DNA of 64,000 nt from Actinomadura alba (lineage in GTDB: Bacteria; Actinomycetota; Actinomycetes; Streptosporangiales; Streptosporangiaceae), in the NCBI RefSeq assembly GCF_014323705.1, contig NZ_JABVEC010000032.1, positions 1-64,000 on the forward strand. The letters run 5' to 3'. Below, in pieces: positions 1-7,942 of the stretch (within the stretch, counting starts at the first letter, position 1; every line of letters begins with the position of its first letter). Below the pieces are notes generated by a model. It worked only from the letters and a program-made list of their open reading frames with translations, had not been told where the DNA came from and ran no database searches. Both the position numbers and the translations under genes were made by a program.

Positions 1-16
1 GAGGCGCGGCAAAAGA

Positions 17-271
17 TTACGCGTTGGCCTTCGCCCTGGCACGGGCGTTGCGGCGCTTGAGGGCGCGTCGCTCGTCTTCGCTCAGGCCACCCCAGACACC
101 GGCGTCCTGACCGGATTCCAGAGCCCACTGAAGGCAGGCCTCGGTGACGGTGCAACGCCGGCATACCTGCTTGGCCTCTTCGATCTGCAGTAGCGCCGGA
201 CCGGTGTTGCCGATCGGAAAGAACAGCTCGGGGTCCACGTCACGGCAGGCTGCGCGGTGGCGCCAGTCCAT
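17..271 (-). CDS. wblE: WhiB-family iron-sulfur regulator (WhiB1/WblE type)
   Basis: The 84-residue protein is a full-length WhiB-like factor. Four cysteines (C9, C37, C40, C46) in the C-x27-C-x2-C-x5-C pattern would bind a [4Fe-4S] cluster. The G-V-W-G-G turn and a basic tail (KRRNARARAK) follow, as in DNA-binding WhiB proteins. The motif FFPIGNTGPA and the short length match WhiB1/WblE rather than WhiA-D paralogues. In relatives it binds the housekeeping sigma factor region 4 and acts as a redox- and NO-sensitive transcription factor. It is transcribed alone, 298 bases after the lipid kinase gene on the same strand. A 22-bp palindrome lies in that upstream gap at 474-495. Confidence 0.95.
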   Translation of the reverse strand: MDWRHRAACRDVDPELFFPIGNTGPALLQIEEAKQVCRRCTVTEACLQWALESGQDAGVWGGLSEDERRALKRRNARARAKANA

Positions 272-473
272 GCGGCCACTCCTTCTTCAGCGTGGAGAGG
301 GCACTCCACTTGTGAACAGTTTCACGATCTTATGGAAAAACCCAGGATGTGGATCTGCGATCCCGGGAAGAATTTTCGGTCTTTGGCGCTATCGATCGAG
401 AGGCGGCTGATTCTGGCCCCTGGTCGCTCGGCGCACTTTGAGCGTGTCAGGGGCGCACAGGGCGACGCAAGAC

Positions 474-495
474 CTTTGAGAAAACTTTCTCAAAG
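474..495. promoter_or_regulatory. Palindrome upstream of wblE
   Basis: CTTTGAGAAA and TTTCTCAAAG form perfect 10-bp arms around a 2-base centre. The site lies about 200 bases upstream of wblE and about 75 bases downstream of the lipid kinase stop. It could be an operator for wblE or a weak terminator. No U-run follows on the minus strand, which favours a protein-binding site. The rest of 272-568 holds no gene that I can support. Confidence 0.45.
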
Positions 496-568
496 TATGG
501 GTGTCGCATGTGTCACACGTCTGAGTCGAACATGTTGCGCTCGGTAAAGCGCGCCCGCCGACCGCGTC

Positions 569-1495
569 TCACACCACGATGCGTAGTGCGTTGGGCACGG
601 AGCGGAACACGACCTCCTCGCGTTCGCCAAGATAGTCGCCGTCGAGCTGGAAGGCGATGGGGCGCGACGAGCGGATGGTGACTTCCGTCGCATCGTGCAG
701 GCTGACGCCGCCACCGCCCCGCCTGGGCGTCGTATGCGGCAGCATCATCTGGCCGATCACGTGCAGTACCGGCCGTACGTCCAGGCTGCGGGCGCCGAAC
801 ACCGCCAGGCCGGAGTCGAACCCGGACAGCGGGCTGGGATTGATGGGGAAGGGGCCCAGATAGGTCCACGGTGCCGTGTTGGACACGACCGCGAGGAACA
901 GGTCGCTTACGGGGGGAAGTCCCGGACATTCCACCGTCAGCGCCGGCCGCCGCCGGTCGGTGACCGCGAAGAACTGCCGCAGCAGGGTGCGCAGGTAGAG
1001 CGTGGGATAGGCCCGCGCGCCCGAGAGACGCAGCGCTTCCACCACCCGAACGACTTCGGCGTCCAGACCCACCCCTCCGGAGAAGGTGAAGTAGCGGTCG
1101 TCGGCGAGGCCCAGGCCGACATTGCGATGGCTGTCCGTTCTCAGCGCGGTGAGGATGTGCTTCGCTGAGCGATGTGGGTCGTTGGGCAGGCCGAGCGCGC
1201 GGGCGAAGACGTTGGCGCTGCCGGAGGGCAGCACCGCGAGCGCCGGCAGGTCGGGGGAGGGGCCGTGCGTCAGCAGTCCGTTGACGGCCTCATTGATGGT
1301 GCCGTCGCCGCCCAGGGCGATGACGAGGTCGTACTGCTCGTCGAGCGCCTTCCGGGCGAGCTGGGTCGCGTGACCGCGGTGCCCGGTGGTGGCGATCTCT
1401 AGATTGAGCTCGCCGGAGAAGGCCCGGACGAAGAGATCGCGGGCCCGCCGGGAAGCGGAGGTCGCCTTGGGGTTGGCGATGAGCATGGCGCGCAC
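569..1495 (-). CDS. Diacylglycerol/lipid kinase family protein
   Basis: The 308-residue product has the DAGK/NAD-kinase-like catalytic fold. An N-terminal nucleotide-binding strand (LIANPKAT, about residues 5-12) is followed by the diagnostic GGDGTINEA loop near residues 62-70. A C-terminal beta-rich domain ends in a motif typical of YegS/DgkB-like enzymes (LDGDYLGEREEVVFR). It probably phosphorylates diacylglycerol or a related lipid with ATP on the cytoplasmic face of the membrane. The GTG start gives the usual MRAMLIANP N-terminus, and an ATG three codons later is the alternative. The substrate cannot be read from the sequence. Confidence 0.88.
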   Translation of the reverse strand: MRAMLIANPKATSASRRARDLFVRAFSGELNLEIATTGHRGHATQLARKALDEQYDLVIALGGDGTINEAVNGLLTHGPSPDLPALAVLPSGSANVFARALGLPNDPHRSAKHILTALRTDSHRNVGLGLADDRYFTFSGGVGLDAEVVRVVEALRLSGARAYPTLYLRTLLRQFFAVTDRRRPALTVECPGLPPVSDLFLAVVSNTAPWTYLGPFPINPSPLSGFDSGLAVFGARSLDVRPVLHVIGQMMLPHTTPRRGGGGVSLHDATEVTIRSSRPIAFQLDGDYLGEREEVVFRSVPNALRIVV

Positions 1496-1557
1496 GGCGC
1501 CAGCGTATCCATGGTTCCGAGTCGGGGTGTCCGCGAGCGCGCAGTAGTGTTCCGGGT

Positions 1558-1953
1558 GTGACCGGACGTCCTATCACTCTGACCGCCGCCGCCGCCGTAG
1601 AGGCGACCGAGGGCATCGTCGCGCTCGGCTTCGGGTTCTACGTGGCCTGGGAGACGATCGTCGGCAAGCCGCTCGATCCCGCGAGTGCCATCGGGGTGAC
1701 CTTGTTCGCGTTCCTCGCCGGTGCCGGGATGCTCGCCGTCGCACGCGGGCTGTTGCGAGCCGAGCGGTGGAGCCGCTCGCCGGCGGTGCTGACCCAGCTG
1801 TTCGCACTCCCGGTGTCGGTGTCGATGCTCCAGGGCGAGCAGTACGCGCTCGGTGTGCCACTGATCGTGCTGGCGCTCGCGGCCCTCGTCCTCGTGCTGT
1901 GCAAACCCAGCAACAACGCGCTGGTGCACGAGGAGGAGCCGCACGGAGAGTGA
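1558..1953 (+). CDS. Small conserved integral membrane protein
   Basis: This 131-residue protein has four hydrophobic segments (about residues 8-32, 43-63, 75-92 and 97-113) and ends in an acidic tail (EEEPHGE). A GTG start is used, and no strong ribosome-binding site is visible. It is divergent from the lipid kinase, with only 62 bases between the starts, so the two share a promoter region. I recognise no named domain. Similar small membrane proteins are common next to sigF/rsbW-type loci in actinomycetes. The function is unknown. Confidence 0.7.
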   Translation: MTGRPITLTAAAAVEATEGIVALGFGFYVAWETIVGKPLDPASAIGVTLFAFLAGAGMLAVARGLLRAERWSRSPAVLTQLFALPVSVSMLQGEQYALGVPLIVLALAALVLVLCKPSNNALVHEEEPHGE

Positions 1954-1988
1954 GGAACATCATGACCCGCGACGGGCGCGGGCCATGA

Positions 1989-2807
1989 TCATTCCTCGGC
2001 GGTCAGGCCCTCACGGAGCTGGGCGAGGGTGCGGGCGAGCAGCCGGGACACGTGCATCTGCGAGATGCCGAGCTCGGAAGCGATCTGCGACTGCGTCATG
2101 TTGCCGAAGAACCGCAGCAGAAGGATCTTCTTCTCCCGTGCGGGAAGCTTCTCCAGCAGCGGCTTGAGCGACTCGCGGTACTCCACGCCCTCGAGCGAGT
2201 CGTCGATGATCCCCAGAGAGTCGGCGACCGCCGGGGCGTCCTCGTCGCCGGAGTCGGGAGCGTCGAGCGACACGGTGGAGTAGGCGTTGGCCGACTCGAG
2301 CCCCTCGAGCACCTCCTCCTCGCTCATCTGCAGGTGTTCGGCCAGCTCGCTGACGGTCGGCGCGCGCCCCTCACGCTGGGCGAGCTCGCTGATCGCCTTG
2401 GTGAGGGAGAGCTTGAGCTCCTGGAGCCGGCGGGGCACGCGTACCGCCCAGCCCTTGTCCCGGAAGTGCCGTTTGATCTCGCCCACGATCGTGGGTGTGG
2501 CGTACGTCGAGAACTCGACGCCACGCTCCAGGTCGAACCGGTCGATCGACTTGATCAGCCCGATCGTGGCCACCTGGATGAGGTCGTCGAGCCATTCGCC
2601 GCGGTTGCGGAACCGGCGGGCGAGGTACTCGACCAGCGGAAGATGCAGCTCGACCAGCTGATCGCGGATGCGCTGGCGCTCCGGATCGCCCTCTGGGAGC
2701 TCGTTGAGGCGTTCGAACAGCGTCCGCGCGCGAGTCCGGTCCGGAACCGCGGTCTCTGTCCGCTCGTTGCCGGAGCTGTTGCCCGCCAGGGTGGTCTTCT
2801 CCGTCAC
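1989..2807 (-). CDS. sigF: SigB/SigF-family RNA polymerase sigma factor
   Basis: The 272-residue protein has sigma-70 regions 2, 3 and 4. Region 2 spans about residues 50-115 (core DDLIQVATIGLIKSIDRFD and the promoter-melting stretch FSTYATPTIVGEIKRHFRDK), region 3 about 120-195, and a region 4 helix-turn-helix is at the end (TQSQIASELGISQMHVSRLL). The RFDLERGVEFSTYA signature and length place it in the SigB/SigF/SigG stress group. Its start overlaps the stop of the upstream RsbW-like gene by four bases (ATGA), so the two are translationally coupled. Activity is expected to be held in check by that anti-sigma factor and released by an anti-anti-sigma protein, none of which is encoded here. 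Confidence 0.93.
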   Translation of the reverse strand: MTEKTTLAGNSSGNERTETAVPDRTRARTLFERLNELPEGDPERQRIRDQLVELHLPLVEYLARRFRNRGEWLDDLIQVATIGLIKSIDRFDLERGVEFSTYATPTIVGEIKRHFRDKGWAVRVPRRLQELKLSLTKAISELAQREGRAPTVSELAEHLQMSEEEVLEGLESANAYSTVSLDAPDSGDEDAPAVADSLGIIDDSLEGVEYRESLKPLLEKLPAREKKILLLRFFGNMTQSQIASELGISQMHVSRLLARTLAQLREGLTAEE

Positions 2808-3232
2808 GGGGCTCCCGCCGCACCGCGGCGCTTCTGCAGCATCACGGTCACTCGGTCGTCGGCGCCGACTCGTGCGTCGACGTCCCCCGCGAGGGACGAG
2901 AGCACGGTCCAGGCGAACGTCTCACGACTGGGCACCTGCCCATCGACGGTGAGCACCGAGACGGCGATCCGCATGGCGTCGCCGGTGAGCTCGAACTCAC
3001 ACTCCAGATCGGTTCCGGGAACCGCCTGGGCGAGGAGCATCGCGCACGCCTCGTCTACGGCGATGCGCAGGTCCTCGATCTCGTCCAGGGTGAAGTCCAA
3101 CCGCGCGGCGAGACCCGCGGTGGCGGTCCGCAGGACGGATAGGTAGGCGCTCGCGGCCGGCAACCGTACGGTCACCAGATCGCGTAGCGACAACTTCGTG
3201 CTGGCTGGCATGGCAGCGGTTTCCTCTGTCAC
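2804..3232 (-). CDS. rsbW: RsbW-like anti-sigma factor (GHKL ATPase fold)
   Basis: The 142-residue product has the HATPase_c_2 fold of RsbW/SpoIIAB kinases. The N-box-like helix EDLRIAVDEACAMLL lies near residues 53-67, though the usual Asn position reads D-E-A. Position directly upstream of sigF, with a 4-base overlap, indicates that it binds and inhibits SigF. The GTG start at 3232 has AGGGAG five bases before it. An ATG at 3211 preceded by GAGGA is an equally possible start and would remove seven residues. Glycine-rich ATP-lid motifs are weak, so kinase activity may be reduced. This is inference. Confidence 0.82.
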   Translation of the reverse strand: MTEETAAMPASTKLSLRDLVTVRLPAASAYLSVLRTATAGLAARLDFTLDEIEDLRIAVDEACAMLLAQAVPGTDLECEFELTGDAMRIAVSVLTVDGQVPSRETFAWTVLSSLAGDVDARVGADDRVTVMLQKRRGAAGAP

Positions 3233-3344
3233 GTCACTCCCTATGGGGGCTGGTCCGCTGCTTCGAAACTATCGTCTTAACGGTCCGTTGCGTACGTTCG
3301 GCGCGCTCAGTCTTGCAGGTCCGGTACGTGGTGTCACACGTGAC

Positions 3345-3374
3345 GGGCCGGTTCCGCGACCGCGGAACCGGCCC
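3345..3374. terminator. Hairpin downstream of sodN
   Basis: A near-perfect GC-rich inverted repeat, GGGCCGGTTCCGCG / CGCGGAACCGGCCC, lies 13 bases after the sodN stop codon. It can form a 13-bp stem and fits an intrinsic terminator for sodN read on the minus strand. Confidence 0.7.
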
Positions 3375-3386
3375 CGCACAGGCGAT

Positions 3387-3788
3387 TCAGGCCTGCTTGG
3401 TCTCCCAGAAGATCTTATCGATCTCCGCGATCTTTCCGAGGAGTTTGTCTGCGACCTCGATGTCGACGCTGCCCTTGGTGCCGCTCGCGCCGGCGAGCTT
3501 GGTGGCCTCGTTGAAGAGCTCGTGGAGCTGGGGGTACTTCTCGAAGTGCGGGGGCTTGAAATAGTCGGTCCACAGCACCCAGAGGTGCTCCTTCACGAGG
3601 TTGGAGCGCTCTTCTTTGATCTTGATGGCCCTGGACCGGAAGATCGGGTCCTCGTTCGAAGCGTACTTCTCACAGATGGCCTTGACCGACTCGGCCTCGA
3701 TCCTGGCCTGTGCCGGGTCGTACACCCCGCACGGCAGGTCACAGTGCGCGGAGACGGTGTTCTTCGGGCGTAGAAGGTTTACGAGCAC
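3387..3788 (-). CDS. sodN: Nickel-dependent superoxide dismutase precursor
   Basis: This is NiSOD, which converts superoxide to oxygen and hydrogen peroxide in the cytoplasm as a hexamer. The nickel hook HCDLPCGVYDP is intact: after leader removal the His becomes residue 1, with ligand cysteines at 2 and 6. Conserved helices follow (EDPIFRSRAI, EHLWVLWTDYFKPPH). I chose the GTG at 3788 because it gives a 14-residue leader (MLVNLLRPKNTVSA), the length known for Streptomyces SodN, and puts AAGGGA eight bases upstream. The GTG two codons earlier would leave the ribosome-binding site only two bases away. The maturation protease gene sodX is divergent, 87 bases away. Confidence 0.95.
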   Translation of the reverse strand: MLVNLLRPKNTVSAHCDLPCGVYDPAQARIEAESVKAICEKYASNEDPIFRSRAIKIKEERSNLVKEHLWVLWTDYFKPPHFEKYPQLHELFNEATKLAGASGTKGSVDIEVADKLLGKIAEIDKIFWETKQA

Positions 3789-3875
3789 CTGCACGGTCCC
3801 TTCCCTGGTGTCGGATCATGCTCTCGGCACTGACATTACTCTTGTGCTCTTTCCCACCGAGCACAGAGGCATGAC

Positions 3876-4226
3876 ATGAGGTCACCGCTCCGGACCTTCG
3901 AGGTCACGGGCGAGTCGATGCTGCCGGCGCTGCGGCCGGGCGATCGTCTGCTCGTGCGCACCGGCGGGCGGGTCCGGGTCGGCGACGTCGTCGTGGCCCG
4001 CCATCCGGAACGGCCGGACCAGTTGATCGTCAAACGGGTCACGCACCGCACGGAGAGCGGCTGGTGGCTGGAGAGCGACAACCAGCGGGCGCCCGGGCGG
4101 CGGGACAGCTGGGACTTCGACGCCGTGCCGGACCGGTTGATCATCGGCCGGGTGGTGGTGCGCTACCGGCCGCAGTCCCGGCCGCCGATCTCGGCCTCGG
4201 CGTTCTCGCGGCGGCGGGCCCGGTAG
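3876..4226 (+). CDS. sodX: SodX, nickel SOD maturation protease (S26 family)
   Basis: The 116-residue protein is a compact signal-peptidase-like enzyme. It has the Ser box GESMLPALRPGD (Ser14 as nucleophile), a strand with Lys53 in QLIVKRV as the general base, and a late SDN-like segment (LESDNQRAPGRRDSWDFDAV). It lacks an obvious transmembrane anchor, consistent with cytoplasmic removal of the SodN leader before the nickel-hook histidine. It is divergent from sodN, and AGAGG lies seven bases before the ATG. Its last 64 bases overlap the 3' end of the CGNR gene on the opposite strand. Confidence 0.92.
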   Translation: MRSPLRTFEVTGESMLPALRPGDRLLVRTGGRVRVGDVVVARHPERPDQLIVKRVTHRTESGWWLESDNQRAPGRRDSWDFDAVPDRLIIGRVVVRYRPQSRPPISASAFSRRRAR

Positions 4227-4732
4227 GCCGCGACGTCGGCGCGACTGGCGCAGAGGTCGGAGCAGTGCCGCCGGGACCGGTTGGCGGTGGTGTCGAAGTA
4301 GACCTTGGCGCACAAGGGCGCCTGGCAGATGCCCAGCCGCTCGATGCCGTGGGTGCTGACGTAGACGGCCAGCCCCATCGACGCCCCGGCCGCGTAGCGG
4401 TCCGGCACCGAACCGCCCTCGGTCAGGTGCATGTGCCAGTCCTGACCGTCGTGGCCGGAGAGCTGCGGATGGATGGGGTGCTGGATCAGCAGCGAGTTCA
4501 GCCGCTCGATCGCGTCCTCGTGACGGCCCGAGACGGCCGAGGTGAAGATCATGCGCAACTCGCCGCGCAGGTCCCGCATCGCGTCGAGGTCCCGCCGCGT
4601 CAGCCGGCCACTGAGATGCGGGCGGATCTCGAGCAGGGTTTGCAGCGAGTCGAGGTCGCGTAGGGAGTCCTGAACCGGATCCTGCGTGTTCACAAGTTCG
4701 ATCACGAGGTCTGCGTAAGAGGCGAGGTCCAC
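4163..4732 (-). CDS. CGNR zinc-finger / ABATE-domain regulator
   Basis: The 189-residue protein has the N-terminal ABATE-like domain (NTQDP early, then a helical region to about 125). A C-terminal zinc ribbon carries CQAPLC and CSDLC around an RSRRHC segment, ending in AAYRARRR. The family is thought to act as stress-responsive transcription regulators, with ligand unknown. Translation begins at a GTG with GAGGAG six bases upstream. The convergent overlap with sodX (4163-4226) means that both C-terminal coding regions use the same DNA. It is monocistronic here. Confidence 0.85.
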   Translation of the reverse strand: MDLASYADLVIELVNTQDPVQDSLRDLDSLQTLLEIRPHLSGRLTRRDLDAMRDLRGELRMIFTSAVSGRHEDAIERLNSLLIQHPIHPQLSGHDGQDWHMHLTEGGSVPDRYAAGASMGLAVYVSTHGIERLGICQAPLCAKVYFDTTANRSRRHCSDLCASRADVAAYRARRRENAEAEIGGRDCGR

Positions 4733-4960
4733 GTGCGCTCCTCACGGAGTCGACCCGACCGTGCAAGTCATCCTGGTGCGTCGAGTATGGCACGTTCCGC
4801 CATCGCGGACCCGACCCGTTTCGGCGGCTCGTCGAACATTGTCCGCCTGAGCCGCGAAATGGCCGGCACATTCGTCGTGAGGGCGCGCGTGCCACGGATG
4901 ATTCACGGTCCGGTCCGTACGCCGTGATTCACCGCCCGCGCGCCCCCGCGGCGATCGCGG

Positions 4961-5815
4961 TCAGTTGAAGCCGGTGGGCGTCACCGGGGGCGGCGGCTCG
5001 TCGGCCGGGCTCTTGCGGGCGCCGGCCTGGCGCTCCTCCAGGTCGGCGACCTCGCCGACCTGCGCGTGGGTCGGGTCGAGGACTCGGCGCAGGAAGACGC
5101 GGGTGCGTTCCTCCTGTGGGTCGCCGATGACCTGCTCGGCGGGGCCCTCCTCGACGATCACACCCTGGTCCATGAAGACCACCCGGTCGGCCACGTCGCG
5201 GGCGAACGCCATCTCATGGGTCACCACCAGCATGGTCATGCCCTCGTCGGCGAGCTGGCGCATGACCGACAGGACGTCGCCGACGAGCTCGGGGTCGAGC
5301 GCCGAGGTCGGCTCGTCGAAGAGCATCAGGGTCGGCTCCATGGCGAGTGCCCTGGCGATCGCGGCCCGCTGCTGCTGACCTCCGGACAGCTGCGCGGGGT
5401 AGCTGCGCACCTTGTCCGACAGCCCGACCCGCTCCAGGTTCGCCTGGGCGATCTTCTCGGCCTCGGCCTTGCTCCGCTTGAGCACCCTCCGCTGGGCGAT
5501 CGCGACGTTGTCCAGCACGCAGAGGTGCGGGAACAGGTTGAACTGCTGGAACACCATGCCGACGCGCCGTCGTGCCGCGTTGATGTCCACGTCGGGGTCG
5601 GTGAGTTCGATGCCCTCGACCACGACCGTGCCACGGGTGGGCGTCTCCAGCGTGTTCACACAGCGCAGCAGGGTCGACTTGCCCGAGCCGGACGGGCCGA
5701 TGACACAGATCACCTGGCCGCGGTCGACGGTGAAGTCGATGCCCTTCAGCACCTCGAGCTGACCGAACGACTTGTGCAGATCGCGGATCTCCACCATGGG
5801 GGTCAATGAGCTCAC
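4961..5815 (-). CDS. Polar amino-acid ABC transporter ATPase (GlnQ/GluA-like)
   Basis: The 284-residue ATPase has Walker A GPSGSGKSTL (about 40-49), Q-loop FQQFNLFPH, signature LSGGQQQRAAIARAL, Walker B LMLFDEPTSALDPE and H-loop VVTHEMAFA. These features and length are typical of GlnQ/GluA proteins that power glutamate/glutamine uptake. An extra tail of about 40 polar residues rich in Glu and Pro follows the core. The start overlaps the permease stop by four bases. It is the last gene of a binding protein-permease-ATPase operon read leftwards. Confidence 0.93.
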   Translation of the reverse strand: MSSLTPMVEIRDLHKSFGQLEVLKGIDFTVDRGQVICVIGPSGSGKSTLLRCVNTLETPTRGTVVVEGIELTDPDVDINAARRRVGMVFQQFNLFPHLCVLDNVAIAQRRVLKRSKAEAEKIAQANLERVGLSDKVRSYPAQLSGGQQQRAAIARALAMEPTLMLFDEPTSALDPELVGDVLSVMRQLADEGMTMLVVTHEMAFARDVADRVVFMDQGVIVEEGPAEQVIGDPQEERTRVFLRRVLDPTHAQVGEVADLEERQAGARKSPADEPPPPVTPTGFN

Positions 5816-6660
5816 CGTGCCTTAACCTGGCGGGCCTCGAGACGTCGTACGAGGTAGCCCAGTGGGATCGTGATGATCAGGTAGGCGAGTCCCGCCGCCA
5901 CGATCGGCGTGGAGTCGGCCTTCTGGGTGGCGAAGCTCTCACCCATCTTGGTGAGCTCGATCTGGGTGGCGCTCACCCCGATGACGAAGACGAGCGAGGA
6001 GTCCTTGAACAGCAGGACCAGCTCGTTGGTGAGGGGCGGGACCACGACCCGCAGCGCCTGCGGGATGATGATCGAGACCATGGCCCGGGTGTGCGACATG
6101 CCGAGCGAGCGGGCCGCCTCCATCTGTCCCTTCGGCACCGCCTGGATGCCGGCCCGGATCGTCTCGGCCATGTAGGCGGCGGCGACCAGGCCGAGCCCGA
6201 TGGCCACCTGGGTGTAGACCCCACCGGGCGGGTTGCTGAAGGCGGGGAACGCGATCGGCAGGCCGAAGGCGACCAGGATCAGGATGAGCAGCGCGGGAAG
6301 CCCGCGGAAGATCTCGATGAAGACCAGGCCGAACCACCGGTACGGCGCCACCGACGACAGCCGCATCAGGGCGATGATCAGCCCGAGGACGAAGCCCACG
6401 ACGTAGGCGGCCGCAGTGTAGAGGACCGTGTTCTTCAGCGCCACCGTGAGCAGGTCGGGGAACATCCCGTCGAGCGCTTTGGTGTCCAGGAGGTACTCGT
6501 GGATCCTGCCCCAGTCCGCCGCCGAGATGGCCACGACCACGACCACCACGAACAGGACGTACTGGGCCGCGCGGCTGATCCGCTGCCGCTGCCTGGGGCT
6601 GAGCCCGCTCCCGCCGGGGGACTTCCCGGCGGGAGCGGGCTCGTGCGTCGTCGTCGCCAT
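5812..6660 (-). CDS. Polar amino-acid ABC transporter permease
   Basis: The 282-residue inner-membrane protein has a charged cytoplasmic N-terminus, a first transmembrane segment at about 33-50, and four or five more helices. The EAA coupling loop reads EAARSLGMSHTRAMVSIIIP followed by ALRVVVPPLTNELV, characteristic of HisMQ/GlnP-type permeases. Only one permease is encoded, so it probably acts as a homodimer. It sits between the binding protein (9-base gap) and the ATPase (4-base overlap). Confidence 0.93.
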   Translation of the reverse strand: MATTTHEPAPAGKSPGGSGLSPRQRQRISRAAQYVLFVVVVVVAISAADWGRIHEYLLDTKALDGMFPDLLTVALKNTVLYTAAAYVVGFVLGLIIALMRLSSVAPYRWFGLVFIEIFRGLPALLILILVAFGLPIAFPAFSNPPGGVYTQVAIGLGLVAAAYMAETIRAGIQAVPKGQMEAARSLGMSHTRAMVSIIIPQALRVVVPPLTNELVLLFKDSSLVFVIGVSATQIELTKMGESFATQKADSTPIVAAGLAYLIITIPLGYLVRRLEARQVKAR

Positions 6661-6669
6661 CAGGTCAGA

Positions 6670-7557
6670 TCAGCTGTCTGCCGGCATCGACTTGGGCTCT
6701 GAACCGATCCACTGCTTGTAGATCCTGGCCCAAGTGCCGTCCTGGATCGCGGTGGTGACGGTTTCGTTGATGATCTTGAGCAGCTCCGGGTTGCCGCCCT
6801 TCTTCACCGCGAAGCCGTACTGGGCACCGGTGCTGATCTCGGCCGCGACCTCGAACTTGGCGGAGACGTCGGGCTTCTTCATCCAGTCGTTGACCACGGG
6901 CAGGTCTTGCAGTGCCACGTCGATCGCTCCGGACTGCATGGCGAGGAGCTCTTTCCCGGAGTCCTTGTACTCGGTGGGCGTGAGGCCCTTCGCCTTGGCC
7001 ATGTCGAGGCTGGTGGTGTCGGCCTGCACTCCGACCTTGAGCCCCTTGGCCTTGGCGTCCTCGATCGTCTTGAGCCCGGCGCCCTTCTTGGTCATCAGGG
7101 CGAGGTACTCGGGGAAGTACGGCCGGGAGAAGTCGAGGTTCTGCTTGCGCTCGGGCAGGATCGTCATGCCGGCCGCCGCCACGTCACAGCGGTTGGCGTT
7201 GAGCGCCGCCCCGCTCTTGATGACGTTGAAGTCCATGCTGATGATCTCTTGCTCGGCGCCGATCTTCTTGGCGACGAGGTCGATGATGCTGACGTCGAAG
7301 CCGACCGTCTCGTTCCCCTGCGGGAACTGGAACGGCGGGTACGGCAGGTTGGTGCAGACCTTGATCTTGCCCGGCGTGACGAGCTTGACGCCCGCCGCCG
7401 CGGGCGGCGCGGGTGAGCTCGACGTCTTGTCACCGGAGTCGCTGCTGCCACAGGCGGAGGCGAGGACGATGGCGGTGATGGCCGCTCCGAGCGCGAGCAT
7501 TCGCGGACGGCGGCCATGCTCTGGCCGTTTATCGGCCGATCCGGGCCAGATTCGCAT
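6670..7557 (-). CDS. Amino-acid ABC transporter substrate-binding lipoprotein
   Basis: The 295-residue protein begins with a basic region, a hydrophobic stretch and the lipobox LASAC, so it should be a lipid-anchored extracellular binding protein. The mature part is a type II periplasmic-binding fold (SBP_bac_3) with YPPFQF and VGFDVSIIDLVAKKIG near the N-terminus and DVAAAGMTILPERKQ in the ligand cleft region. The ATG at 7557 was chosen because GGGAGG lies just upstream and the lipoprotein signal starts correctly. A much longer upstream reading frame is not needed. The ligand is probably glutamate, glutamine or another polar amino acid. Confidence 0.93.
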   Translation of the reverse strand: MRIWPGSADKRPEHGRRPRMLALGAAITAIVLASACGSSDSGDKTSSSPAPPAAAGVKLVTPGKIKVCTNLPYPPFQFPQGNETVGFDVSIIDLVAKKIGAEQEIISMDFNVIKSGAALNANRCDVAAAGMTILPERKQNLDFSRPYFPEYLALMTKKGAGLKTIEDAKAKGLKVGVQADTTSLDMAKAKGLTPTEYKDSGKELLAMQSGAIDVALQDLPVVNDWMKKPDVSAKFEVAAEISTGAQYGFAVKKGGNPELLKIINETVTTAIQDGTWARIYKQWIGSEPKSMPADS

Positions 7558-7942
7558 GGGGGTCCTCCCAGTAGAACAACGCGATTCGAAGATCGTAAGC
7601 GATCCTGATGTTTGGTGGACATTTTGGCTGACAACAGCGTCGGCGCTGGTTAAGGATGCGACACAATCGGACAACAGGTCTCTCCCGGAAAAACCTACCT
7701 GCTCAGACGAGGTGCACAAGGCACTGGTCCCCGGCGGCCGTGTCGCCGCTTGGACGTGTTTCCCATGAGGATCCCCGGTCGCTGGGTGTCTCACAGCTGC
7801 CTGGGTCTGGAGGTCAGGTATGCCACAATCGGGAAACGGGCGACCCCCGTACGTCGAGAGACGACCGCCTGCCTGCGCCACCTGGACCGGTGCCGCCGCG
7901 TGGCCGTCTGCCCGAGTTCGCAACCAATCTCAAGGGGTCGCT
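7558..7942. other. Divergent intergenic region, binding protein / malic enzyme
   Basis: This 385-base gap holds the promoters of the leftward amino-acid transporter operon and the rightward malic enzyme gene. Two imperfect direct copies of CACAATCGGnnAAC occur near 7660 and 7824. I see no convincing gene, riboswitch or terminator. The open frame upstream of the malic enzyme start has no ribosome-binding site of its own and is probably untranslated. Confidence 0.5.

Noticed and set aside
2052..3146. 364-codon plus-strand frame opposite sigF-rsbW
   Set aside because: It mirrors the genuine reverse-strand genes. High GC keeps several frames open, and its translation matches no known fold.
3334..3346. 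GTCACACGTGAC palindrome as an Nur/CRP box of sodN
   Set aside because: It lies downstream of sodN rather than in its promoter, and I could not match a known operator pattern.
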